Positions 43,987-51,590 of a stretch of 64,000 nt of DNA are shown here, in pieces. Source of the DNA: JAWRCU01 sp033542235 (GTDB lineage Bacteria > Pseudomonadota > Alphaproteobacteria > Rhizobiales > Rhizobiaceae); the NCBI RefSeq assembly GCF_033542235.1, contig NZ_JAWRCU010000002.1:186001-250000 (forward strand). Direction: 5' to 3'. The position numbers and the translations under genes are program-made. The number at the start of each line of letters is the position of its first letter. Within the stretch, counting starts at the first letter, position 1. Below the pieces are notes generated by a model. The model did not search any database. It had not been told where the DNA came from and saw only the letters and a program-made list of their open reading frames with translations.

Positions 43987-44092
43987 GGAACAACTCGATA
44001 GATGGATGGTTAGACAAGTACAGCCGTGGAACTACTCCTCAGCGTCGCCCCGGCTGTGCAGAAGGAGCCCGCCTTTCTCTCGGGCGGGCTCC
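43987..44092 (+). ncRNA. Possible small RNA: EcfG-like promoter followed by a strong hairpin
   Basis: GGAAC (43987-43991), 16-base spacer and GGTT (44008-44011) form an EcfG-like promoter identical in its boxes to the one at 6684. No plus-strand gene follows. At 44064-44092 there is a perfect 10-bp stem (GGAGCCCGCC / GGCGGGCTCC, 9-base loop). A transcript would be about 75 bases. The hairpin lacks a T-run and could instead end transcription of the minus-strand gene at 44223. Tentative. Confidence 0.3.
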
Positions 44093-44222
44093 ATCCGATC
44101 GTTCGATCCTCCCTCATGTCAGGCGCAGAGCTGGTCACCCCAGAGGCGAGCAACCGAACCCGACCGTGCGAGCGGATCCCGGCAACCAAGCCACTCCCGG
44201 CATGCCGAACTTGCGAATGCAC

Positions 44223-44432
44223 CTACTGCTCGCGCCGGATTGCAGCGACCAGCGCTGCTTTCAAATCGGCGACAGTGTAGAGCCCATGGTTCTCGAAGAG
44301 CAACACCATTAGCCGGCGCGCATCTTCATACTCTGGACTAGACGGATCGATCCTGTGCTCGCGGCAATATTCAAAGAGAGCCGTGGTGAGAATCACCCGC
44401 TCTTCAGCATCGGCAATATCTCTGAACGGCAT
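44223..44432 (-). CDS. Small cytoplasmic protein
   Basis: This is a 69-residue helical protein (ERVILTTALFEYCREHRID; ARRLMVLLFENHGLYTVADLKAAL). It resembles short conserved rhizobial proteins without known function. I placed the start at the Met of MPFRDIADAEE; 19 further in-frame residues upstream are not protein-like. Confidence 0.6.
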   Translation of the reverse strand: MPFRDIADAEERVILTTALFEYCREHRIDPSSPEYEDARRLMVLLFENHGLYTVADLKAALVAAIRREQ

Positions 44433-44640
44433 CCCCCGTCCCCTGCGCACGAGGCTTGTACAAGTCGATGGTATTGGAAAGCGGCCCAAGGCGCAGTCAC
44501 ATTTGTTAGGTTGAACTACCTGTGCGGGTGTCGCCTTCGACGCCCTCCCGAGCGACCTGATCCGAAGACGCTAAATCGGACGCGTAACCGGCCGCGCTCA
44601 CGCCGTCGCTCTTCTTCAACTCTTGGCAGTTTCGCCGGCT

Positions 44641-45187
44641 TCACTCAGGCGCGCGAATTCGAGCGCCACGGTGGGCAGATTTTGCTTTAGCCAGTCGGCC
44701 ATCGCCTCCTCCTCCCGCAAATTCTCCGTGCGGGCTGAACTGAATGCGTTGCTCTCGGCCCGAACGAGAAACTCGGCAAGCCTCGATCGGCGCTCGATGC
44801 AGGGCTCTTGGCCATGAGGTGCAAAAGATCGAACGCGACATAGACGAGCTGCTGAGGACTGGCAGACCGGAACGGCTCGATTGTAGCGCGGCTGTCTGGG
44901 CCGAAGGCGACCATCTCGCCATCGAGGATTGCAGACCGCACCGGGAGACTCGCGGCGGCCTCGACGATCGACCCATAACGTTTTGACCAATCCACGCCGC
45001 GCCGCGTGAGTGCCCGTGCCTTTCTGTCTTCAGCCAGCAGCTCGGTGCGGTATCCGTCCAGCTTGATCTCATGCAATATTGGTCGCTCTTCGGCGGCTCC
45101 TCGGCGAGGACCGGGTTCAAGGGCTCGATAAATTTCAGGCCAGCGGGCTTCGCAGGCGTGTTGCTCTCCCGTCTCGCTGGCAGGCAT
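44641..45187 (-). pseudogene. Decayed ATP-dependent DNA ligase (LigD-type ligase domain)
   Basis: Pieces of one ligase domain are found in successive frames on the minus strand. KFIEPLNPVLAEEPPK (about 45135-45088) is in one frame; HEIKLDGYR with the nucleotidyl Lys, then ALTRRGVDWSKRYGSIVEAA, AILDGEMVAFG and YVAFDLLHL (45073-44816) in a second; HGQEPCIERRSRLAEFLVRAES continues in a third. At least two frameshifts (near 45080 and 44815) break the gene and the C-terminal OB-fold is missing. It was probably a non-homologous end-joining ligase brought by a mobile element. Confidence 0.7.
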
Positions 45188-45298
45188 GGCACGTCTATCA
45201 AGCGCACCGAATTATCTAATGTTAGCGCGGCTCAGTTCAGCGTCAGCTAGATCTTACCGTGGGGTAACAACCTTGGTCGGTGTTCCCCGCCATTATCT

Positions 45299-45334
45299 CC
45301 GCCGCTGGTGACCTCTCTCCCAGCGGCGGTTTTT
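45299..45334 (+). terminator. Strong intrinsic terminator
   Basis: CCGCCGCTGG (45299-45308) pairs perfectly with CCAGCGGCGG (45320-45329), followed by TTTTT. It is the clearest rho-independent terminator in the window. No plus-strand protein gene ends upstream of it: the preceding 110 bases carry no reading frame, so it may close a small RNA or be a leftover of the integrated element. Confidence 0.75.
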
Positions 45335-45445
45335 CGCCCTAGAATTTCCCAAGGAACCAACCAGCCGGCCAACTGTGCCAGAGCAATAGCGTCGGCAGGC
45401 CGATGGCAGCGCACCAAAGGATCCTGCCAACGTCGCGACGGGTCC

Positions 45446-45622
45446 TCACACGCGGTCCCTATCGGGCGGCTCGGCGCGTGCGCCGGTTGCGGCGATCAGC
45501 CCAGGGTCAACTGGATCGGCTGAAGCCGTGATCCACCACTTGCCGTTGGCGAATTCCGCAATTTCCCATTCCTAGCTCTCGGCGATCTTGACTCAATAAT
45601 ATCCGTCCGGGCGCTGGATCAT
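45446..45622 (-). pseudogene. Small conserved protein gene with two nonsense mutations
   Basis: The minus-strand frame from ATG 45622 reads MIQRPDGYY, stop, VKIAES, stop, EWEIAEFANGKWWITASADP and runs to a final TGA at 45446. Both internal stops (TGA and TAG) are one base from TGG (Trp), and the flanking sequence keeps the aromatic pattern of a compact beta-rich protein. A broken small gene is the simplest explanation; the parent family is unknown to me. Confidence 0.5.
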
Positions 45623-45681
45623 TTCAGGTGGGATATCAGGTGGGAGCGGCGCACTCGGGAATCTGAAAGCCCTGAAAAATC

Positions 45682-45758
45682 TGGTCGGAGTGGCAGGATT
45701 TGAACCTGCGACCCCATCGTCCCGAACGATGTGCGCTACCAGACTGCGCTACACTCCG
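45682..45758 (-). tRNA. tRNA-Pro (anticodon CGG)
   Basis: The minus strand folds as a complete 77-base tRNA with encoded CCA. Acceptor CGGAGTG pairs with CACTCCG; D-arm GCGCAGTCTGGTAGCGC; anticodon loop TTCGGGA gives anticodon CGG; T-arm GGTCGCAGGTTCAAATCC. Its 3' 48 bases are duplicated at 39992-40039, marking it as an integration site. Confidence 0.95.
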
Positions 45759-45939
45759 TGACCAGACGGGCGGCTGTATAGCGGCCGCTTCCGCTTCCTG
45801 CAAGCACCAAAGGCATGTCTGCCGCATCTGATTTAGGTATATGCGTGCCGAGTTGCTCAGCTTGCCCCGGCCCTGATCCGAATGTAAGTGCTACCGGCCA
45901 AGTTTGGAGTATTATCCCGGCATTTGGGGCACGTGATCC

Positions 45940-47460
45940 TTGTCAGCCGCGCCAGTCAGTCTTGCCAGACCCAACACCTTCGGCTTCGAGACGCAGGCGG
46001 TGATCAAGCCGTCAGGTTTTCGTGAGTACGATGCCCGCTGGTGGTTTGGGCGTCCGGGCTCGCCGCAGGAGCCGGAGCTCAACCTCATCGGTGTGCAGGC
46101 GCTCGGCATGGGGCTCGGCACGCTGGTCAGGCGCAAGGGCATTCGGCCCGACATCGTGACGGGGCACGATTTCCGCGCCTATTCCCTGTCGATCAAGCTG
46201 GCATTGGTATCAGGCCTGATGGCGGCAGGCGCCCGCGTCAAGGACATCGGGCTTGCGCTTTCGCCGATGGCCTATTTCGCGCAATTTGCGCTTGATGCGC
46301 CATCTGTCGCCATGGTGACGGCCTCTCACAACGAAAATGGCTGGACCGGGGTCAAGATGGGATGCGAGCGCCCGCTGACCTTCGGGCCCGACGAAATGAG
46401 CGCCTTGAAGGAGATTGTGCTGTCGGGCGACTTCGAGCTGGTGGGCGGCGGCGCCTACGAATTCGTTGCGGACATGCGAGCGGCCTATATCGCTGACCTC
46501 ATGAAGGGCAAATCACTCGGACGAAGGCTCAAGGTAGTCGCCGCTTGCGGCAACGGCACTGCCGGCGCCTTTGCGCCGGAAACGCTCGAGCGAATCGGCT
46601 GCGAGGTGATCCCGCTCGATGTGGAGCTTGATCATTCGTTTCCGCGCTATAATCCCAATCCTGAAGATATGGCGATGCTGCATGCCATCCGCGATCGTGT
46701 GCTGGAAACCGGCGCGGATGTGGGGCTCGGCTTCGATGGTGATGGCGACCGCTGCGGCGTCGTCGACAACGAGGGCAACGAGATCTTCGCCGACAAGATC
46801 GGTGTGATGCTGGCACGCGATATCTCGGCGCTCTACCCCGGCTCGACCTTCGTGGTCGACGTGAAGTCGACCGGCCTGTTTGCCACCGATTCGAGGCTCA
46901 AGGCAAACGGCGCCTCGACAGACTATTGGAAGACCGGCCATTCCTACATCAAGCGGCGCGTCGCTGAGCTGAACGCCATCGCCGGTTTCGAGAAGTCCGG
47001 TCACTTCTTCTTCAATCCGCCGATCGGGCGCGGCTATGATGATGGGCTCATCACGGCAATCACGATCTGCGAGATGCTTGACCGCAACCCTGGAAAGTCG
47101 ATGGCAGATCTCTACCGCGAGCTGCCGCTCACCTACGGCACGCCGACCATGTCGCCGCATTGCGGCGACGAGGTGAAGTATGGCGTCGTCGAGAAAGTGC
47201 TCGGCGACCTGCGGGCCCTTTATGAGAACGGCGAACGGTTTGCCGGACAGAAGATCGTTTCGTTGGTGACGGTGAACGGTGTGCGGGTGACCGCCGAGGA
47301 CGGCACTTGGGGGCTGGTGCGCGCCTCCTCCAACAAGCCCGAGCTTGTGGTGGTCGTCGAGAGCCCGGTTTCTGCGGAAAGGCGGCGCGAGATGTTCGAT
47401 GCTGTCGACGCAGTGCTGCGCCGCAATCCAGAAGTCGGCGCATACAACCAGACGTTCTGA
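45940..47460 (+). CDS. Phosphomannomutase / phosphoglucomutase
   Basis: This is a 506-residue alpha-D-phosphohexomutase. The phosphoserine loop is TASHNENGWTG (Ser129), the Mg2+ loop is DGDGDRCGVVD, the sugar-specificity loop includes GFEKSGHFFFNPP, and the phosphate-binding end has VRASSNKPEL. It converts mannose-6-P to mannose-1-P (or the glucose pair). The start appears to be TTG 45940; there is no ATG nearby that keeps the N-terminus. It lies 15 bases before the GDP-mannose pyrophosphorylase fusion, giving a route to GDP-mannose for polysaccharide. Confidence 0.92.
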   Translation: MSAAPVSLARPNTFGFETQAVIKPSGFREYDARWWFGRPGSPQEPELNLIGVQALGMGLGTLVRRKGIRPDIVTGHDFRAYSLSIKLALVSGLMAAGARVKDIGLALSPMAYFAQFALDAPSVAMVTASHNENGWTGVKMGCERPLTFGPDEMSALKEIVLSGDFELVGGGAYEFVADMRAAYIADLMKGKSLGRRLKVVAACGNGTAGAFAPETLERIGCEVIPLDVELDHSFPRYNPNPEDMAMLHAIRDRVLETGADVGLGFDGDGDRCGVVDNEGNEIFADKIGVMLARDISALYPGSTFVVDVKSTGLFATDSRLKANGASTDYWKTGHSYIKRRVAELNAIAGFEKSGHFFFNPPIGRGYDDGLITAITICEMLDRNPGKSMADLYRELPLTYGTPTMSPHCGDEVKYGVVEKVLGDLRALYENGERFAGQKIVSLVTVNGVRVTAEDGTWGLVRASSNKPELVVVVESPVSAERRREMFDAVDAVLRRNPEVGAYNQTF

Positions 47461-47475
47461 CGAGGTTCGGAGGGG

Positions 47476-49710
47476 ATGGCAGAGCGTATTGTCAGTTTCG
47501 TTATGAGCGGCGGGGTCGGCTCGCGGCTCTGGCCGCTGTCGCGCGAGGACAACCCCAAGCAGTTCCACGATCTTTCCGGCCACGGCTCGATGCTGCTCAA
47601 GACGCTGAAACGGCTGAAGGCACGGGCCGAGGGCGAAACGCCGGTCTTCCTCATCGCCTCGGAAAAGCATGCGGATCGGATCTATGGCGACGTCGCGTCG
47701 CTCGACCTGAGCGGAGGCGGCGCGCTCTTCGAGCCGTCAGGTCGCAATACGGCGGCAGCCGTGGCGCTCGCGACGCTGCACACCCTCGACCGGTTCCAGG
47801 ACTCGCTCGTTCTCGTCGTGCCCTCCGACCACGAGATTTCGACCGACCGCCAGTTCTGGGAGACGGTCGAGAACGGCGCGGCTGCTGCAAATGACGGGAA
47901 GCTGATCGTCTTCGGCATCAAGCCCAACCAGCCGGAGACGGGCTTTGGCTATATAGAGGTCTCCGGCGACGGGCCGGTGCACCAGGTTTCCCGCTTCGTC
48001 GAGAAGCCTGATCTCGACAAGGCAAAGGGATATCTCGCGGCCGGCAATTTCTATTGGAACACCGGCATCTTCCTTTTTCGCGCAAGCACGATGCGGGCCG
48101 CCTTCGAGAAGCTCAGCCCCGACATCTGGTCGGCGACCGAGGCGGCTTTGAGAGCGGCGACAAGCCAGGTCTCCGGACTTTATCTGCCGGCCGATCTCTA
48201 TGCCGAGATCCCCTCGAACTCGATCGACTACGCGATCATGGAGCGGGCCGACGGGATTGCGATGGTGAAGGCGGGCTTCCGCTGGAACGATCTCGGCTCC
48301 TGGCAATCGCTGCTCGACGTCAGCCCGACCGACAAGGCTGGGAACGTCATCGTTGGCGACGTCGTCGCGATCGACTGCGAGGACTCCTATCTCAGAAGCG
48401 ACGGCCGCCTGCTTTCGGCGATCGGCCTGAAGAATGTCGCGATCGTCTCGACGGTCGACGCAACATTCGTCGCGCCGGTCAGCCATAGCCAGAATGTCAA
48501 GAAGATCGTCGAGCAGCTGGAGAAATCGGGCAGGCTCGAGACCAAGTTCACCCCCGCGCCCGACCGGGTGATCACGAGCGGCGCCTGGCGGCGGCGCGTG
48601 AGTCACTGGTTGTTCGAGGAAACGCTGCCGCTGTGGTCGACGATCGGCGTCGACCGCGCATATGGCGGCTTCCACGAGGCGCTGTCCTTCGACGGGACGC
48701 CGATCCAGAAACCGAAGCGCATGCGTACCATGGCTCGCCAGGTCTATGCCTTCGCCGTTGCCAAGGCGCGCGGCTGGAGCGGACCGGCGGATGAGATCAT
48801 CTCGCACGGACTTGCCTTCATGGCCGACAAGGGGCGCACTGCCCGGGGCGGCTGGGTGCGCACGTTGAATGTCGACGGCAGTGTCGCCGACCCTGCCGAG
48901 GACGCTTATGACCATTCCTGCGTGCTGCTCGCGCTCGCCGAGGCGCAGCGAGTGGGGCACCAGGGCGCCTTGCGGCTTGCGGGCGAGACCTTCGACTTCC
49001 TCGATGCTCACCTCGAGGATATCCGTCTCACCGGCTTCCTGGAGACGCCGGACGGCCAGGAGCTGCGCCGCTCCAATCCGCACATGCATCTGCTTGAAGC
49101 CTTCTTGGCCTGGTATTCGGTGACCGGCGAGCGCCAATATCTCCGCCGTGCCTCTCGCATTATCGACCTCTTCCGTAGTCATTTTTTCGACCCCGAGAGC
49201 TGGACGCTCGGCGAATATTTCGACGACGAGTGGAAGCCTGCGCCTGGAAAGGGCGAGTGGACCGAGCCCGGCCATCATTTCGAATGGGCCTCGCTGCTGG
49301 TCGATTTCGCGGAGAAGAGCGGACAACGCGATCTGATCGGCTTCGCCCGCAAGCTCTACGCATCCGCCGTGGCCAACGGCCTCAACCGCTCGACAGGGCT
49401 TGCCTACGCAGCCGTGTCACGACAAGGATTGCCGCTCGACCGGCTGTCGCGGAGCTGGCCGCAGGCCGAAGCGATCAAGGCGGCGATCGTGCTTGACCGG
49501 CCGGATGGGCCGGACCTCAAGCCGGAGATCGAGGCGCGCGTCGAACGGCTGTTCCGCTGGCATATCGATGCGGCGCCGCGCGGCCTTTGGATCGATCAGA
49601 TCGACGAACGGGGCAGGGCTGTCGCGACGGAGGTGCCGGCCAGCATCTTCTATCATCTCGTCTGTGCGCTGATGCTCTATCTCGACCGGACGGAGGAAGC
49701 GGGCCGCTAA
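47476..49710 (+). CDS. Fusion: mannose-1-P guanylyltransferase plus AGE-family sugar isomerase
   Basis: This is a 744-residue two-domain protein. Residues 1-350 are a nucleotidyltransferase with GGVGSRLWPLSREDNPKQF at residues 12-30, VPSDHEIS, GYIEVSG and FVEKPDLDKAKGYL. Residues about 370-744 are an (alpha/alpha)6 barrel of the N-acylglucosamine 2-epimerase/mannose isomerase family (VDRAYGGFHEALS, DHSCVLLALAEAQR, NPHMHLLEAFLAWY, PGHHFEWASLL). The usual ManC partner domain is a cupin-type phosphomannose isomerase; here an AGE-type isomerase appears to take its place. Together with the upstream mutase, one operon would cover fructose-6-P to GDP-mannose, if the AGE domain works on mannose-6-P. 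Confidence 0.88.
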   Translation: MAERIVSFVMSGGVGSRLWPLSREDNPKQFHDLSGHGSMLLKTLKRLKARAEGETPVFLIASEKHADRIYGDVASLDLSGGGALFEPSGRNTAAAVALATLHTLDRFQDSLVLVVPSDHEISTDRQFWETVENGAAAANDGKLIVFGIKPNQPETGFGYIEVSGDGPVHQVSRFVEKPDLDKAKGYLAAGNFYWNTGIFLFRASTMRAAFEKLSPDIWSATEAALRAATSQVSGLYLPADLYAEIPSNSIDYAIMERADGIAMVKAGFRWNDLGSWQSLLDVSPTDKAGNVIVGDVVAIDCEDSYLRSDGRLLSAIGLKNVAIVSTVDATFVAPVSHSQNVKKIVEQLEKSGRLETKFTPAPDRVITSGAWRRRVSHWLFEETLPLWSTIGVDRAYGGFHEALSFDGTPIQKPKRMRTMARQVYAFAVAKARGWSGPADEIISHGLAFMADKGRTARGGWVRTLNVDGSVADPAEDAYDHSCVLLALAEAQRVGHQGALRLAGETFDFLDAHLEDIRLTGFLETPDGQELRRSNPHMHLLEAFLAWYSVTGERQYLRRASRIIDLFRSHFFDPESWTLGEYFDDEWKPAPGKGEWTEPGHHFEWASLLVDFAEKSGQRDLIGFARKLYASAVANGLNRSTGLAYAAVSRQGLPLDRLSRSWPQAEAIKAAIVLDRPDGPDLKPEIEARVERLFRWHIDAAPRGLWIDQIDERGRAVATEVPASIFYHLVCALMLYLDRTEEAGR

Positions 49711-49815
49711 AGGCGTCTGCTTTGGATAGATACAAACGCTGCTCCTCAAGGGAGGGGGGCCGCCAAACTCCACGTTGAGATTTGATTTGCGGCGAGCCCA
49801 ATACCGTGCTCCCCC

Positions 49816-49932
49816 GACCGGCGTCAGATTGTAGGCGTTGATCCAGCAGCTACCCGCCTGTAGCTACGCGACGACGCAGTGGGCGCGCGGCAGGTCGCGC
49901 GTGAAGACGTCGGCGGAGAGGCCAAATTCTTT
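49816..49932 (-). pseudogene. betB: Remnant of betaine aldehyde dehydrogenase (betB)
   Basis: Directly behind betA, in the minus strand, about 39 codons read KEFGLSADVFTRDLPRAH, CVVA, an in-frame TAG, then LQAGSCWINAYNLTPV. This is the near-C-terminal part of BetB (known proteins have EFGLSAGVFTRDLARAHRV and LQAGTCWINAYNLTP). The rest of the gene, including the catalytic Cys and Glu regions, is missing. It shows that a betB gene once followed betA and was largely deleted. Confidence 0.8.
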
Positions 49933-49937
49933 CACCG

Positions 49938-51590
49938 TCACCGATCGCTCTCCTGCCAGCGCGGGTTGATCCAGGGTTGGAGGTTTGAGGGCGGCAGGGG
50001 TGTGCGGCCGAGTATGTGGTCGGCTGCCTTCTCGCCCACCATGATCGATGGTGCGTTGAGATTGCCGTTGGTAACGCGCGGAAAGATTGAAGAATCGGCG
50101 ACACGCAGGCCATCGACACCGATGACCCGGCATTCGGGATCGACCACGCTTGTCCTGTCGTCGGCGCGGCCCATGCGGCATGTTCCGCAGGGGTGATAGG
50201 CGCTCTCCGCATGCTCGCGGATGAACGCGTCGAGTTCGTCGTCGCTCTGGACATGCGAGCCGGGCGAGATTTCGCGACCGCGGTAGGGTGCGAAGGCCTG
50301 CTGTCCGAAAATCTCGCGCGTCAGCCGGATGCAGTGCCGGAAATCAACCCAGTCGTCCGGGTGAGACATATAATTGAAGCGGATGACCGGCTTCGCTTTC
50401 GGGTCCGGCCCGCGCAGCGTGACCGATCCGCGCGACTTCGAGCGCATCGGCCCGACATGCGCCTGGAAGCCGTGCGAGCCGGCAGCCGCCTTGCCGTCGT
50501 AGCGGATCGCGACTGGAATGAAGTGATACTGGATATCCGGGTAGTCGACGCCGGGCTTGGACCGCACGAAGGCGGCTGCCTCGAAATGATTGGTGGCGCC
50601 GAGCCCCGATTTGAAGAACAGCCATTCGGCTCCGATCATCGCTTTCGAGACGACGTTGAGCTTCGAATAGAGCGTGATCGGCTTTACCGATTCCTGCTGG
50701 ATATAGAGCTCCAGATGGTCCTGAAGGTTCTGGCCGACGCCCGGCCGGTCGGCGACCATCTTGATGCCGTTCTCGGCAAGGTGCTTGGCCGGCCCGATGC
50801 CCGACAGCATCAGCAGCTTCGGCGAATTGATTGACGAGGCGGCAATGATGACCTCACGCCTCGCCTTAACGACTTGAATCTGTTTGCGAGCTTCGATCTC
50901 GACGCCGATCGCTCGCTGATTCTCGATCAGAACGCGCCGCGCGAAACCTTTGACAATACGCACATTTTTGTGTTTGAGCGCCGGCTTCAGATAGGCGTTG
51001 GCGGTGGACCAGCGGCGGCCGTTATGGATAGTCTGCTCCATCGGCCCGAAGCCTTCCTGCTTGGAGCCATTATAGTCTTCCGTGGTCTCGAAGCCGGCCT
51101 GGCGGCCTGCTTCGATGAAGGCCGAGTAGAGTGGGTTGAGTCGTTTTCCCCACCAGACATGCATCGGCCCGTCGGTTCCGCGCCAGCCCTCCTCGCCACC
51201 ATGCGAGGTCTCCATGCGCTTGAAATAGGGGAGCACGTCCGCGAAGCCCCAGCCGGTGGCGCCCTGTTCGGCCCAATGGTCGAAGTCGCGCGCATGGCCG
51301 CGCACATAGACCATGCCGTTGATCGAGGAGGAACCGCCGATCACCTTGCCGCGTGGCGTGGCGAGCACGCGGCCGCCGAGATGCGGCTCGGGCTCGGTCG
51401 TGAAGCCCCAGTCATAGCGGCTCATATTCATGGGAAAGGACAAGGCAGCCGGCATCTGGATGAACGGGCCGAAATCGCTGCCGCCATATTCGATGACGAT
51501 GACGCTGTGCTTGCCGTCTTCGGAAAGGCGATGGGCGAGGGCAGAGCCGGCCGACCCGGAGCCGACGACGACGAAATCCGCTTCAAGCAT
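49938..51590 (-). CDS. betA: Choline dehydrogenase
   Basis: This is a 550-residue GMC-family flavoprotein of normal length. FAD-binding DFVVVGSGSAGSALAHRLSE is at the N-terminus, TPRGKVIGGSSSINGMVYVRG is the first GMC signature, SSINSPKLLMLSGIGP the second, and the catalytic His region is ESAYHPCGTCRMG. It oxidises choline to betaine aldehyde at the membrane, and can carry out the second step more slowly. Its start overlaps the dehydratase stop by eight bases. The partner betB is only a fragment, so complete betaine synthesis depends on BetA itself or an aldehyde dehydrogenase elsewhere. Confidence 0.95.
   Translation of the reverse strand: MLEADFVVVGSGSAGSALAHRLSEDGKHSVIVIEYGGSDFGPFIQMPAALSFPMNMSRYDWGFTTEPEPHLGGRVLATPRGKVIGGSSSINGMVYVRGHARDFDHWAEQGATGWGFADVLPYFKRMETSHGGEEGWRGTDGPMHVWWGKRLNPLYSAFIEAGRQAGFETTEDYNGSKQEGFGPMEQTIHNGRRWSTANAYLKPALKHKNVRIVKGFARRVLIENQRAIGVEIEARKQIQVVKARREVIIAASSINSPKLLMLSGIGPAKHLAENGIKMVADRPGVGQNLQDHLELYIQQESVKPITLYSKLNVVSKAMIGAEWLFFKSGLGATNHFEAAAFVRSKPGVDYPDIQYHFIPVAIRYDGKAAAGSHGFQAHVGPMRSKSRGSVTLRGPDPKAKPVIRFNYMSHPDDWVDFRHCIRLTREIFGQQAFAPYRGREISPGSHVQSDDELDAFIREHAESAYHPCGTCRMGRADDRTSVVDPECRVIGVDGLRVADSSIFPRVTNGNLNAPSIMVGEKAADHILGRTPLPPSNLQPWINPRWQESDR

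Noticed and set aside
47737..49326. A 529-codon minus-strand frame inside the guanylyltransferase/isomerase fusion
   Set aside because: Antisense shadow of a gene with unmistakable family motifs on the plus strand.
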